Part shown: positions 1 through 11,311 of the stretch, one piece after another
Position numbering within the stretch: position 1 is the stretch's first letter
Layout: the number at the start of each line of letters is the position of its first letter
DNA from: Myoxocephalus aenaeus
Taxonomy: Eukaryota; Chordata; Actinopteri; Perciformes; Cottidae
NCBI GenBank assembly: GCA_038501785.1
Contig: JBAMJR010000025.1
Span: 4,566,001-4,630,000, forward strand
Direction of reading: 5' to 3'
DNA length: 64,000 nt
The notes under the pieces: generated by a model
Told to the model about the DNA's origin: nothing
Database searches by the model: none
The model's input: the letters and a program-made list of their open reading frames with translations, nothing else
Translations under genes and position numbers: made by a program

Positions 1-1098
1 GTTTGCTTTTTGTGATGTTTTCTCCTTTGATGGAGACGGGTTGTTCCGCCGCCACATCCAGCCCGCAGGCTCAAATCAAACGACAAGATGAACTCCAACA
101 CAGTGCTATTTAAAAAAGCCACATCTCACTGTGCTGTTTGAACTCTCTGGGCAGTCGAGAACAAGCAAATGCAGCAAATAATGATACAATCACAGTTGGA
201 TCAGCGGGCCCGACATTTGTGCCCGCTGTTAGACCATCTAATTGTGTCCAGCTCGGCTACGATGGTCTTGGATCGGCTTCTTTGATCGGAGAGAGTTATT
301 CTTGTGACTGTTTCCTGATGGTTGGGTTTGGTTCAAGTTTGAACAAAATGTACATTTGTTTTTTAACATATTCTCAAACTGTTCATAGCATTTAAAAAAG
401 GATGAACCTGATTCCAGACTCCTCCGCCTCCCTCTCCCTACGCCTCCATCCCTTCCCCTCCCTCCCTCCCTCATTCAGCTCCTCGGCCTTGAATTCCTAC
501 AACCCTCTGTTAACCTGTATATTTCTTCAATAAACATTTTCTACAAAAATAACTGAACATTTTGTCCACAGCTCTCTCAAACATTCCGTTTTACTGACTT
601 GTACATCAGTTCAACAAGTCCATCCTCTACATCCCCATCATAGTGTGAATCCTAGAGGAAACATGCAGCAATGCACGATGTCCAATTTAATAGCCAAATG
701 GTTATTCGCAATTTCCTGGAAGCATAAAATAAATTCTTGGAAACTGTATTACTCCTTGTTTGTTACCTGACATTGTCAAACTTCCTTTCGCTGCAGGTTT
801 CTCCTCCTGTAGAAGGATTAGCAAGACATTCCTGAGCTGCTCAGCCTTTGCTTTTGAGAAATTAGTGTTGCACTTACAGCGGCTGGCCAACGGGTGGCAG
901 TGTACGGGATGATGCACTAACGTCCACTGTTGGAAAGCCTTCAAAGCAAACCATGTTTATACAAGAAAAAAGCTTTTGAATAGCGGTCCACAGCAGTGAC
1001 CACTATGAGTAAAAGGGTTTAAAGAAATCAATGTGGACTTTGGAGGAGAAACTAGTCTCTGATATGAGACTCCAACACTTATGACCGCTATCCGATCC
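1..1098. other. Unassigned non-coding stretch
   Basis: I see no supportable gene here. A pyrimidine-rich patch lies at about 416-480. It is followed by an AATAAA hexamer near 528, which could be a transcript 3' end, but no open frame supports that. Short open frames here have no recognisable composition or motif. Confidence 0.5.
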
Positions 1099-1258
1099 GG
1101 GGCGACTGTCTCAGTGGTACAGCGGTTCCTCCTTTAATCATGCTTGGCAGCCCCTGCCATCAGTGTATGAATGGCTGTGAATGGATAAAAAACATGTCGC
1201 GTAAAAGCACATTGAGTGGTTAGAAGACTAGAAAAGTGCGATACAAGTCCATTTACCA
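1099..1258 (+). repeat. tRNA-derived SINE, internally deleted
   Basis: The copy starts with a tRNA-like head containing an A-box-like stretch (CTCAGTGGTACAGCGG). It jumps directly to the family's 3' part (ATCAGTGTATGAATGG) and ends in the tail with GACTAGAAAAGTGCGATACAAG. The B-box and the middle are missing compared with the copy at 3503-3788, so it cannot be a functional tRNA or an active SINE. Confidence 0.6.
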
Positions 1259-2454
1259 ATCCACTCCAACCTCCTCTCTGAGATATTCTGTGGGACTCTC
1301 ACAGCACTTCCACCTTTTCACGACCACAAGATATTCCTAATATTCAATAACATATTATATTGTCAGTGTTTGACCAAATCCCCAGTGCCACACTGTTCTT
1401 TTTGCCGAATGTTCTACACCGAGATGGTTGAGTTGCGCATTGCAGGTCACTGCACACACAGCAGCAGTTTGGTTAAGAATCGGCTCCTGACACCAGGATG
1501 TAGATGTTTCTCTCATAGGTTGAAGATTTTCCTGAGCGTAAAGTTATCTTTATTTATTTTATTTATTCTGGCGTCCAGCACAGACCGCACACATTTCTGT
1601 CGTGTCACTCAGGCACCAGTACCACATCTGTGATTTTGTCAAGGAGGGCATACATACTACTTGGAGCAGATACAAAAGAATACCTGAATTATGCTTCAGA
1701 TGTTGAAATACTAATTTGAATAAACATCCTCCAACCAGTATGTGTTAATTGGCATCGAAACATAATCTTTAATATCTCTACAGCAGGAACACCTTTAACG
1801 CGATCTGTATTGATCTATAAATAATAATACGTGACTCGGAGTGGATCTGTTCTCAACAGCTGCTTTGAACTGAATAAAGAGCTTGTCCTTTAGTTCATTA
1901 ACTCCTGCAGCCCTCTGAAGGCAGCAGGACACATGTGGATACAGCTGTAGCCTCTGGTTGGAGAAATGCCAAACCATACCATATTTGGACATGAGGGTGG
2001 AGCTGAGGAAGAGGGCCTGGTGCTGCTAGCACTAGATAGCTATTTATGCTTCAAACTAATTGTATTGTTACTTTTTTTTAAAAGGACTCCTTGGAGTGCC
2101 TTTTAGTACAAGCAAATGTTGAATAATAATTACAATCAATTAAATAAATATGTTTTAGCCAACCAACATATTTCAATTAACTTTCATGAACGGAAAACAC
2201 TGTCAAATGCTTCAAGTTGTATGACGGAAACACATATAACAGCACCCCAAAAAAATCCACTGCTATTTAAATGTACAGTACATAGTGCCATGGATACGCA
2301 TTGCTATGCCACTAATCTAATTGACAGTCTGCTGCCATGGCAAGGTATACCCGCCCAAATAACATGTATGTTGCATTGACGATTAGAAAGACAATTAAGG
2401 CAACAACTTCTGCACTGCCTCTGGTTTTCAGTCTTGGAATTGTCCCTTGTTATA
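1259..2454. other. Unassigned non-coding stretch
   Basis: AT-rich sequence without a gene, RNA or repeat that I recognise. The open frames are short and unremarkable. Confidence 0.5.
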
Positions 2455-2905
2455 CACACATCAGACCAGTTGGCTAGAACTCAGTATTCTGTCCGATGTG
2501 GGCGATGTCAGATTACTGTTCATCACAGACACCCTACGAACGAAACTCATTTTGGCTGCCTGTATCGGCAATCTCATCACTTCGGTCCCTCCCCAAAGCT
2601 CATGGCCGTAGGTGACGGTTGGAATATAGATAGACTGGTAAATCCAAAGCTTTGCCTTTTGGCTCAGCTCAGCTGACACCGCACCAATCTGCCTGTCGAT
2701 CTACCCCTGCTTATACCCTCACCCACGAACAAGCCCCTGAGATATGCGATCTCCTTCACTTGATGCAGCAACTCACTCCCAACTCAGAAGGAGCAATCCA
2801 CCGTTTTCCAGCAGAGAACTATTGCCTCAGACTTACAGGTGCTGACTCTCATATTGACCACTTCACATTTGACTGCAAAGCATCCAAGTGTGTGCTGAAG
2901 GTCAT

Positions 2906-3471
2906 TGTCGTGGAAAAAGTAATTCTACGTCTCGGGAGGAGAGTTCAAAGGTGTCAATCAGATAGGACAAACAAACAGAGTTCCTCTGGACAAGACAAAA
3001 TGCCTCTGTCAATTTATTAAATGCTTGCAAGCAGGAAGAAATCCCAACAGCCAAGAATCGTCAATGTCTGTCAGGGTTTCCACAAAATCATCAATCCGAC
3101 AGTCAGTTATATACTTTTTTTAAACGATCATCCCTTCCTTCCCATCTCATCTCTCATTGGTTCTCACTAGCTCAAACACGTGTTATACATTAACTGTGCG
3201 TACTTTGACCTGATCGAAACTATACGTTCAACCAATCCCCTGTCCCCACATACATCAAACCATGCAGTTAGGAGAATGACTGTGCACTTCAGCGTTCTTA
3301 TCAACTGGTCAGAATCAGAGTAGGCCCCTAAGCCTAACAACCCATGTTATCAGTCCCTCCATCTTTACTTATATGTTACTCATTAATCTGAACATACATC
3401 AGTATTTAACCCACATGTTTAACAGTGAATGATTCTTTAAAACAGACAGCATATGCATTTTTCCCATCACA
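2906..3471 (-). mobile_element. Solo LTR of an endogenous retrovirus
   Basis: On the - strand the 566-bp unit begins TGTGATGGG and ends CCACGACA, the TG...CA rule for retroviral LTRs. It is flanked by a 4-bp target duplication, TCAT on the + strand, at 2902-2905 and 3472-3475. Inside, a TATATAA box lies near 3104-3115 and an AATAAA signal about 90 bp downstream near 3013-3020, fitting a U3-R-U5 layout. No internal gag, pol or env sequence is present, so it is a recombined solo LTR. It sits inside the LINE relic, directly before the DLQ patch. A 4-bp duplication fits gamma- or epsilon-like retroviruses, but the class is an inference. Confidence 0.72.
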
Positions 3472-3502
3472 TCATCGTCTGATGGGGCCAACAGAACCAC
3501 AT

Positions 3503-3788
3503 GTGTGGGGTGAGTGTGGCTCAGTGGTAGAGCAGGGTCGTCCTTTAATTAAGAGGATCGGCAGTTCGATCCCCAGCTCCCCTAGTCCATGTCAATGTGT
3601 CCTTTGGCAAGACACCTAACCCCATAGCCCGTGTGTGAATGGGTATGAATGTCAGTTAGTCCTGATGGGCAGGTGGCACCTTGCATGGTAGCTCCTCCCA
3701 TCAGTGTATGAATGGGTGAATGATGACAAGTAGTGTTAAAGCCCTTTTGAGTGGTCGAAATACTAGAAAAAGAGATATACAAGTACAG
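3503..3788 (+). repeat. tRNA-derived SINE, near full length
   Basis: The tRNA-like head has an A box (GTGGCTCAGTGGTAGAGC) and a B box (CAGTTCGATCCCC) about 40 bp apart, as in RNA polymerase III promoters. A body and a tail with ACTAGAAAAAGAGATATACAAG follow. Flanking ACCACAT (3496-3502) and ACCATAT (3789-3795) look like a 7-bp target duplication with one change. It interrupts the LINE relic at the lost FADD box. Other copies lie at 1.1, 35.5, 49.7 and 62.6 kb. Confidence 0.75.
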
Positions 3789-4060
3789 ACCATATACAAA
3801 ATTTGCACACAAAAAACAGACACAATTCTGAGGTCCCCAAACAAGACACAAAAAGAAACGGTGACAGGGGACAACCCTGGCTGAGCCCAACGGCCATTAA
3901 AACGTCTGACTCCCTGGCAGGAAAACGGACACAACTCTCACTCCTGATATTCTCAGATTTCTCATGGCAGCAGCCCTGAAAAGACGAGGATGAGCAAACT
4001 CCCATCTCCCCCTCTAATAACCCTGCAAGGTTAAGAAGCTGATCCATTTACTCACGGTTT

Positions 4061-4591
4061 CCGCATTGCACCTCTACTGAGGTTTAACAATCAGTCTAAG
4101 CCTCCCTTCCAACTCACTGGTATAAACTGTCTAACAGAGGCTGAGTAGGTTGATACCTCTATAATTGGAGCACCCCATCCAGTCTCCCTTTTAAAACATC
4201 AGAACCACCGTTCAGCAGGCACTGTCCCCCGGGGCACCTTGGCACTGAGGAACTTTGTTTTCTAACAAACAATCCTTTGCTCAATATGATCATGAGTTTG
4301 AAGAGAGCCCATTTTCAAAATTGTAATAGACTCTTCACAAGTTACTGTTGGACTCACGGATAATACGCTCCAGCTCATACTGTATATTATACGGAAGCCA
4401 GTGACATTTTCCACTCCAAACTGGTGAAAATTATGATAAATGAGATAAAACCTGCGCGCTGAGTGTTACGAACATTGCTCCGATTGATCTTGGTATTTCT
4501 GTGGATTAAGCATTGCAAGCTTGACAGACAAGTAGCGAGGAGTGAGGATAGACAGTGAGGTCTGAATGTAGCCAGTTTTAGGCAGCAGAGA
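4061..4591. other. Unassigned non-coding stretch
   Basis: No gene recognised. The first part could be more of the LINE relic, but I find no motif to anchor it. Confidence 0.45.
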
Positions 4592-4800
4592 TCATAGACT
4601 GTATATTAGAAGTGGACTTAGTCACTGTGACGTCAACCATTGGTTTATGGACTGGGGTTTTGGTCATCAACATCTTGTTTTTTTGGAACCAGAAATACAA
4701 CTGAATGAAACTAAAGATTGAGACCATAAACTCATGTTTACAACGTTTACTGAGGGAATAAATCAAGAGAGAAGTAGAATAATGTTCTCATAAACTTCTA
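4592..4800 (+). repeat. Dispersed fish repeat, unclassified (family A)
   Basis: The copy begins ATAGACTGTATATTAGAAGT, followed by a GTGACGTCAACCATTGG patch. It continues with a segment around GAGACCATAAACTCATG. The latter recurs in reverse orientation at about 49.2-49.3 kb, and the first part resembles 35.19 kb. It has no coding potential and I do not know its class. Confidence 0.55.
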
Positions 4801-5559
4801 TACAATCAGAAATGCATGCTGAGGCATGGATTCAGATTTAAAAAATCGAAGTATGATGGAACAGAGTTTTGGTGGGTATCATTGGCTAAGAGAGAAAGTT
4901 ATCATGACATCAACAAAGTTCCTTTGCCATGCTGAAAAACAAATTATTGTGTAACTTCAAATCCAAGATCAATGAATCTTGAGAACCCGGTCATACTGTA
5001 ATAAACCAATGATGTAAGTACAACTTATTCAATTGGCTATCTGGAAGTTGGGGTTCTGACAGAGGTGAAGATGAGGTGGAAACAAAGCCACTCAAGTTGA
5101 CTGATAACAGTTTGTTAGCATGCAGCCATTACAACTTTGTCACACCAGATTTGTGGTAGAAGAAACATGTCTTTGTGGGTCAGCGCACAGAACAGTGTTA
5201 TTGGTAACCAGTTGCAGAGGCTTGCAATGGTTAGTACAGAAAATATACGTATATTTTTGTAATTGTACTGAACATCTATAAAATTACAGCCACCTGTAGA
5301 AATCCACTCTTTAAACATGGACGAGGTTCTCGCTTCAAACCACTTAATATGTGCTCACCCTTGTTGTGCTACATGCTACTTTTGCCCAAGCAGAACCAAA
5401 CTACGCTCAAATGCATTTAAATTAATTTTAAATGTTGATTGTGTGAACTTGAACATTTAGTTTGACTAACATTATGTCAGTCAGATACTCTCACCACATG
5501 TAAGAGTAGACTTTCCTCTTTGATAACTCTTATCGTCAGGCTCAGGTTTCCTGAGACCA
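4801..5559. other. Unassigned non-coding stretch
   Basis: AT-rich sequence with no gene or repeat that I can name. Confidence 0.5.
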
Positions 5560-5770
5560 ACCCCTAGATAGATATGCTGTTATTGAGCTCATGGATTAAC
5601 GGTAATGTAACTCTGTTATGTTGTTCGTTCTTTACACATGACCTCTATTGACCTTCTGTCCATCCTGGAAGAGGGATCTCTCCTCTCGATCTCCCTGAGG
5701 TTTCTTCCTGTTTTTCCCTGTGAAACTTTCACAGATTTTTGACTTTGGGCTTTACAATTTAATTCAATTG
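5560..5770 (-). repeat. Dispersed fish repeat (family B), decayed copy
   Basis: Reverse-complement copy of the repeat at 31.7 kb. Shared parts include the ends (CAATTGAATT...GCCC), the 'GGGAAAAACAGGAAGAAACC' portion read on the - strand, and the 'ACAGAAGG...AGAGGTCATGTG' portion. It is shortened in the middle. Confidence 0.6.
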
Positions 5771-6084
5771 TTCTGTTTTTTTTAAGGTTTTTTACAAATG
5801 TAAAGCTCCAAGCTTTGAGCAACACAAGCTAAGTGCCATCTAGTTCCAGTATATTAGAGCGAAGGCAAACATCTCTATGGTCAATATCTCCAACACTCGT
5901 CAACTCATACCAAAACAATTTAGACTGATACATAGCACTTAAGGTAGAAGGACAAATATGGATGATGGTGAATTGTCCCTTTAACAAAGGAACTAAAATT
6001 ATCCTTTTGTATTCCAATTTAAAAAGCTAAATATAAGTACAACTGGAAAAGCACTCAAGTTTTCATTTAAGCAATAAGGTACGA

Positions 6085-6180
6085 GAGGCAGTACTGTGTC
6101 GTACAATAATGTACTGTTCAAGGGAGTTGTTGGCCGGCAAACCCTTGAACTGTACATTATTGTAGACACAGTACTGCCTC
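6085..6180. repeat. Near-perfect fold-back, 40-nt arm and 17-nt loop
   Basis: The left arm at 6085-6124 is the reverse complement of 6142-6180, apart from one extra G at 6101 and one mismatch at 6115. The spacer is 6125-6141. A transcript of either strand would form a stem of about 39 bp, in the size range of a pre-miRNA. No terminal transposon motif or target duplication is visible at its edges, and I do not recognise a known miRNA seed. Confidence 0.9.
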
Positions 6181-6846
6181 GAGTCTTGATTCAGGGGGAT
6201 TTCAAGCCCAGTTCAACCAATTTATATATTCAATTCAAGTGACCCCCGCTCATAAATGTATGCATTTATTCACATAATTTTGTTCTACAAAATGGTAATT
6301 TGAATTCACTTGCGTCTGTTAATTGGTTGTCATGAGCAGGCCATGCAAACTGCAGCAGTAATAAACATCTGAAGGCAGAGGGATTGTGCCCGTGGTGTTT
6401 GGCATACATTATTTTTATAATTTGACATTTCTGTCAGTCACTGTGAAATATTAACTATCACATGTGAATTAAGTAGCCTCTCCTCATCATGTGTTAGGCC
6501 CCAAAGACACTAAATCAATACTAATCTAATTTGGAAACATGGAATACAAAAATTACTCTTCCATTAATGTCATTGAGGGCCAAATTAGTCCGCTATTTCT
6601 GATCCATGTGCCTGGAATACTGAGCCGTAAGAACTCTTTTACATAGACCACGCTCGTGCGTTGTATGAGCCGTCTTTCATCACAAGGAGAATCCTGAGCT
6701 GTAGATGACCAGCGGCCGCCTGGGGGTTACAGAGAAGCCATGTAAACTGGAGGTTTGCTGCTTCTAAACTGGGTGGTCACGTTAAATGAAAAGGAAGATG
6801 GGGCTCAGTTGACTTCTAACTCATTAAAAAAGTGCTTCTGTCTCGA

Positions 6847-6847
<1 letters not shown>
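6181..6847. other. Unassigned non-coding stretch
   Basis: No gene or nameable repeat is seen between the fold-back and the CA tract. Confidence 0.5.

Positions 6848-6888
<41 letters not shown>
6848..6888. repeat. (CA)n microsatellite
   Basis: Uninterrupted CA dinucleotides over about 40 bp. Confidence 0.97.
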
Positions 6889-6891
<3 letters not shown>

Positions 6892-7893
6892 CTGGTGATA
6901 GTGGTCAGGGTTCAGTACTCATTTCACACCCATCAAAGTGGCTTTTTAGCAGCTCCGATATCCCACCCACCCAAGTCTCCTCTATAATGAAATGGTGACA
7001 CCAGGCACAGTATTAGTCTTATCTGCCTTTATACACACTCTGGAGAGCTACAGAATAAGAGCAGAATACATTTATTTGAGCCTATTAGCCTGGAATCCAT
7101 GCACAGGTCTGTCAAAGTGCGGGTCAGACGAGAAGCAGAAGAAGGGACAATCCAGTCAATAAACTGGAGGGCTTTCAGTGTGCAACCTCGGCTGGAAATG
7201 CTGCCTTTCATCAACCTCCTTTAAAGAGGAGAAAGTGTTGAAATAAAAACAGTCAGAATAATTTAAAATGTGCACAGCAACAGTATTTCTTTAATAAAAT
7301 AACTGATACATGTGACACAACTAGTTATCCGGCCCTACACAGGACGTTTGACCCTGTTTTACCCTCAGTCTCAGCTGGTCAGACCACATGCACAGCTATT
7401 ACATACACCTGTCAATCATCTTAAATACACAAGACCAGATTTAGAATTGAATCAACAGTATGAGTTCTTTCTATAGACAGTCTGTCACGTGCACAATCTG
7501 GAGACAACAGGTAAAAGGTATAAGCAGTGTCCTGGTTCCCGTTTGTAGTCCGAGATGTATTGACCAATCAGGTTGCAGCAGGCTTTGGTTTAATGCAGCT
7601 AATCAGTCCATGTAGGGAGCAAATGAGCCAGAACAGATTGGCTGAAATGCAATCTGGGAACCAAAGCGGCTATCGTCTGACCATGATTTAGTTTATTATT
7701 GGTTTAAAATTAGCTTGTGAACTGGCTACTTGTGAAACAATCCAGTCGTTTAAATCAGCTCTCAACTCCAACTCCAGTGTCGCGTCTCAAGATGCTAATT
7801 GGACTGTAAACAATGAGCAGCTCACGGAAAAGAGAGTCTCGTCCCGGATATCTGCTGCTACACCAGAACCCCAGAAAATATGGGACCAAGGCC
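6889..7893. other. Unassigned non-coding stretch
   Basis: No gene recognised. Around 7530-7660 the inverted words GGTTCCCGTTT and GGGAACCAAAGC hint at a small MITE, but I could not confirm its ends. Confidence 0.4.
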
Positions 7894-7937
7894 CTTCTTC
7901 TTCTTCTTCTTCTTCTTCTTCTTCTTCTTCTTCTTCT
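7894..7937. repeat. (CTT)n microsatellite
   Basis: Pure trinucleotide tract. On the - strand it gives a long arginine run in an open frame, which I regard as spurious. Confidence 0.95.
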
Positions 7938-8129
7938 CTGCTGATTGAAGCCAGTGCTAGTAAGATCAGCCAATTAAAAGCAATGCCTGTTTAATTACCG
8001 CAAAATGGGCAACAAAAGGTGTTTAAAAAGTGCTGCTCACACAGAATCCACTCAATTAGAGGACAACCTTCCTGGGAGAACTCGCTTCTATTTTAGGTTA
8101 ATGCATCAAGTCCCTGCGCTTGCGCCTGT

Positions 8130-8172
<43 letters not shown>

Positions 8173-8749
8173 TTCTCTCAGATGCTTACACACTCGCTTA
8201 CTGACACACACACACAGATGCTCTTTACGCTCAGCAAATGCTGATTCACGACTTTAGTGGTTCATTTAAAGCGTTGCTAAGGAGTCAAAGGTCCAACCAT
8301 CACTTTCATTATGAGAGACACACACACACACACACACGTACAGTCTAAGGCATCAGGAGACGCAGACACACAGCCAGCCACGCAGAATTAACAGTATGCA
8401 CATAATTAACTGAAGTTAGACTCCACGCTAATCTGCCACACACTCCTCATCATGCCAATGAGGCTGAGCTCCGCACTCTCCTCGTCTTCTCCTGCTATCT
8501 CTGTGCTTGTGTTTTTATCAGTCTATAACACACTCATCTATGCTTTATCTCTTCCACTTCCCTCCCGCCGTCCTCCCTCCTTTTCCCCTCTGCTGTTTGT
8601 CTTCTTTCTTTCTCTCGCTCACAGACACTATACCAGCCGCTTTGCATCCGCCAGATAACGACACAAAATTCAATTTCTCGCCGAGTTGCCTCCCTAATGG
8701 CTGAGTGTGTGTGTGTGTGTGGGAGGGGTGTGAAGCGTTACCTCTCTGC
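8130..8749. repeat. Cluster of CA/GT microsatellites
   Basis: CA tracts lie at 8130-8169 and 8318-8337 and a GT tract at about 8704-8722, separated by pyrimidine-rich sequence at about 8530-8620. No gene is seen. Open frames here are composed of simple sequence. Confidence 0.85.
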
Positions 8750-8836
8750 GGCTGCTCTCATATCAGAAGTCGACGTCACGGCCTAAAGAAAATGAACAGC
8801 AGCGGTCGGCACAGCGTGGCGTGATGCTGGTAACCC
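8750..8836 (+). promoter_or_regulatory. Candidate 5' UTR and promoter-proximal DNA
   Basis: This short CpG-containing patch sits directly before the candidate start codon. It has a CRE-like word (CGACGTCAC) near 8771-8780. It also holds a small upstream frame starting near 8792 (AATGAACAGC...) that stops before the main ATG. Both features are common in vertebrate 5' leaders. The call depends on the exon at 8837 being real. Confidence 0.35.
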
Positions 8837-8897
8837 ATGGAGGCGAATAGCCTGCAAGATGTGGAGGACGTTCTGATGGACAAGAGGCTCATCGGAG
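8837..8897 (+). CDS. Candidate first coding exon, unidentified gene
   Basis: An ATG in a good initiation context (AACCCATGG) opens a 61-nt frame encoding MEANSLQDVEDVLMDKRLIG. It runs directly into a consensus splice donor (GGAG|GTACGG at 8897/8898), leaving phase 1. The peptide is acidic, has no low complexity and shows no signal peptide. The surrounding sequence drops back to ordinary intron-like DNA within a few bases of the donor. I do not recognise the protein and find no partner exon on the + strand in the remaining 55 kb, apart perhaps from 24.9 kb. If real, the gene has a very long first intron. A chance ORF next to a chance donor cannot be excluded. Confidence 0.45.
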
Positions 8898-10574
8898 GTA
8901 CGGAGACACAACACAGGTGTCTGCTGGGAAAGGGGCTGCATGTATCACTGTATCACGCTGAGGTATTCCAAACATATAGATTGGGAAATAAAGGGTGACG
9001 CCTGGATGAGTGGTTAAGTACCATGTTTTACTCTGATAGGGTGTCACACCTGTCAATCAGGTAAACATGCTCCAAAGCATACTCACATCTTTTCCATACT
9101 CTTAAAGCCATTCAGGGACTCTTCAGTCCTGTCTTCATCGCATTTCTCAAATCATATATTTTTTAAACCTACATTTAAACTTTGCCCATGACGGACCTTT
9201 GTAGATCTTTCCCTGTGGAAGACTCACTGAGACAATATACGTTGTTCCTTGTTTCCTGATTAGCTATATGCTGGCATATATACTGTATGTATATATAAAT
9301 ATATATCATCAACTTTTTCATTAATCTGTATATTCCTATTAATAACAGATACACAACGATAACCACCTGAGAAGTCACTTTTTTTCTCCATAAAGTCTTG
9401 ATAAAAGCTGACGTATACTCACGACATGACAAGACTAATATCCTAACATACCACCATTTAAGCTTCCTGCTTTGAACCGGTGTTGTTAGAGGACAAAAAA
9501 AGAACAAAGCCTCTCGTGGGTTTCGGTTACGTCATTCTTTTCATGAATCCGTGAACACGAATACTTCAGGGCACGTCGTCCTCAAAGGCAAAATAAAGTG
9601 TCAGAGGAAATATGGAGAGCCAATGATTTCCAATAGCAAAGTAAGGTCATCTGTGTTTAATTTAGACACCTTTAGGAATATGGAAAATCTATGATGTGCA
9701 TAATCACCTTCTCAGATGTGACGCCGTGGGCCCAACGCGGTCCATTGATCACAGCGGCCAGGCGTCCTCTAGAAACATACAGACATCAACGCATCCAATA
9801 AGCAGCCGGAGAAGCATGGGACATGGCCCGGCAGATTAAACCTGGGAGACTGATGAATGTTCTTCCATCGTTGATTCATTTCATCAATTAATTTCATCAA
9901 TTACCTGAGCAAGCTACGTCTGCGGAGGGAGACGCAGAGTCACAACACAGGGGGAGTATCAGATTACCACTAATTATCTACAGGCGGAGCTCTGATTTAT
10001 GGATGTTGATTAATCACAGATTTGACAAATTACAGGCCACTAATTGTCGAGTGACAAAAGCTGGATTTGAAACAGCAGCATCTAGGGGTGGCTGAGACGC
10101 AGCCAAAGACTTATCTTCTCCAAGTTCTGTGGAGCACAAAGAGACAGACTGCTGAGGTTTCTACTTACTTTGTTAGAAAACATGGAGCCAAGAATTGACT
10201 TAAAGGTGGACAAAGGCCAAAATAACAAATAAATAAATCTAACAAGTAAGATTTAATACAGAACCAAAAGCAAAGCAACCAAATAACAATAATTTACTTC
10301 GCCAAAGAAAATAAGGTCAACGGAAGCAACCATTCCTACGAACTCCTGGGCAAGTGGGCGACATCTGTGGCCGAATTTAATGGAGGTGGAGGTGGACTGT
10401 ACTGGACCAATCACCTCCACCGGCTGGCACACATCTACGTGCATACTTTTCCTATTCACGTCTGGTCCCCCATAATATTTTCACTGATGAGACAAACCCA
10501 TGGACAAACTCTGGTCGCTAAAATAAGGCTCGTTGCATCATGCTATACTGAGAAACAAATGTCTGATTTCACAG
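8898..10574. other. Unassigned stretch, intron-like
   Basis: No coding exon is recognised. A part at about 9840-10060 is rich in TAATTA/ATTAAT-type words and lacks simple repeats, so it may hold a regulatory element. That is a guess from composition only. Confidence 0.4.
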
Positions 10575-10665
10575 GAAGTTAGGTTGAAGCAACACAACTA
10601 CTTAGTTAGGTTCAGGAAAGGATTAAGGACTAATGACTCACATGACCACAGAGTGACGTGACAAA
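10575..10665 (+). repeat. Dispersed fish repeat (family C)
   Basis: Contains AGTTAGGTTCAGGAAAGGAT and GTTAGGTTGAAGCAACACAA. Related words recur at about 60.8 kb (TTAGGTTTAGGCAACAAAAC) and in part at 27.7 kb. It is non-coding and its class is unknown. Confidence 0.5.
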
Positions 10666-10828
10666 ATAAATCAATATTGAACAGACGAAGGACATGAATA
10701 GCCATCTCTATGGTGAAAGTGGTGTGTTTGTTTAACCCAGTGGTTCTCAAACTGTGGGGTCCTCCTCTAGTGGGGCGCGGAGGTATTACAGGTGGGGCGC
10801 GGGGGATGCAGATTCTTAAAAATTAAAA

Positions 10829-11018
10829 AAGAGTCCTTTATTAATCCCACAGGGGGGAAATTATTCTCTGCATTTTACCCATCCTTGGTAATTAAGGAGC
10901 AGTGTGCTGCTGTAAAGCACTGGTGCTTCAGTGTCTTGCTCAAGGACACTTCAACATGAAACTATGGAGAACAGGGATCGAACCGGCTACCTTGTGGTTT
11001 CAGGACGACCACTCCCCA
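10829..11018 (-). repeat. SINE-like repeat inside the hAT element
   Basis: It reads CCTTTATTAATCCCACAGG...TTGCTCAAGGACACTTC...GGGATCGAACCGGCTACC. Read on the - strand, the last part has a B-box-like GGTTCGATCCC, suggesting a tRNA-derived head. It is a different family from the SINE at 3.5 kb, although both share the TTGCTCAAGGACAC word. Confidence 0.55.
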
Positions 11019-11311
11019 TGAACATGATAACTTTACATAGTACAAAAGTACAAAGTACACAAACATAAAATGTAAGAAATGCATGGAGAAATGCCTGTAC
11101 TTTCGTGGAAATGTTTACGTTACGACGTTAACAGGTTACGATTGCGCGACTCGCCGATTCTTGGGGTTTTGCTAAAAGCCTCCGTGAGATCTCTGTGAGA
11201 TCGACTTTTCTGCTGTTGCGTCTCTCAAAACAGAATATAGATCTCAGCTCAACATTGAGCATGAATTGAGAAAAATATTTATGGAGGAAAGCAGCTCACT
11301 GCAGCCACTAA

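Larger units (their letters stand above)
2455..4060 (-). pseudogene. RTE-like LINE reverse transcriptase relic, interrupted
   Basis: Read on the - strand, the higher coordinates (about 4060-3796) encode decayed reverse transcriptase. It includes a GLLEG patch and the conserved turn GLSQGCPLSPFLFV, then GDLRIVS leading into where the catalytic FADD box should be. That box is no longer readable. The frame resumes at 3495-3476 (VVLLAPSD) and at 2901-2455 with DLQHTL, a KSEAIVLCWKTVDC patch and the C-terminal KLWIYQSIYIPTVTYGHELW and IQAAKMSFVRRV patches. These match the fish LINE type usually placed near RTE/Rex3; I infer the clade from memory of the motifs. Frameshifts, stops, an internal deletion after GLLEG, a SINE and a solo LTR break it. 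It is dead. Confidence 0.8.

Noticed and set aside
7755..7973. Arginine-rich protein on the - strand
   Set aside because: The arginine run is a CTT microsatellite read on the other strand.
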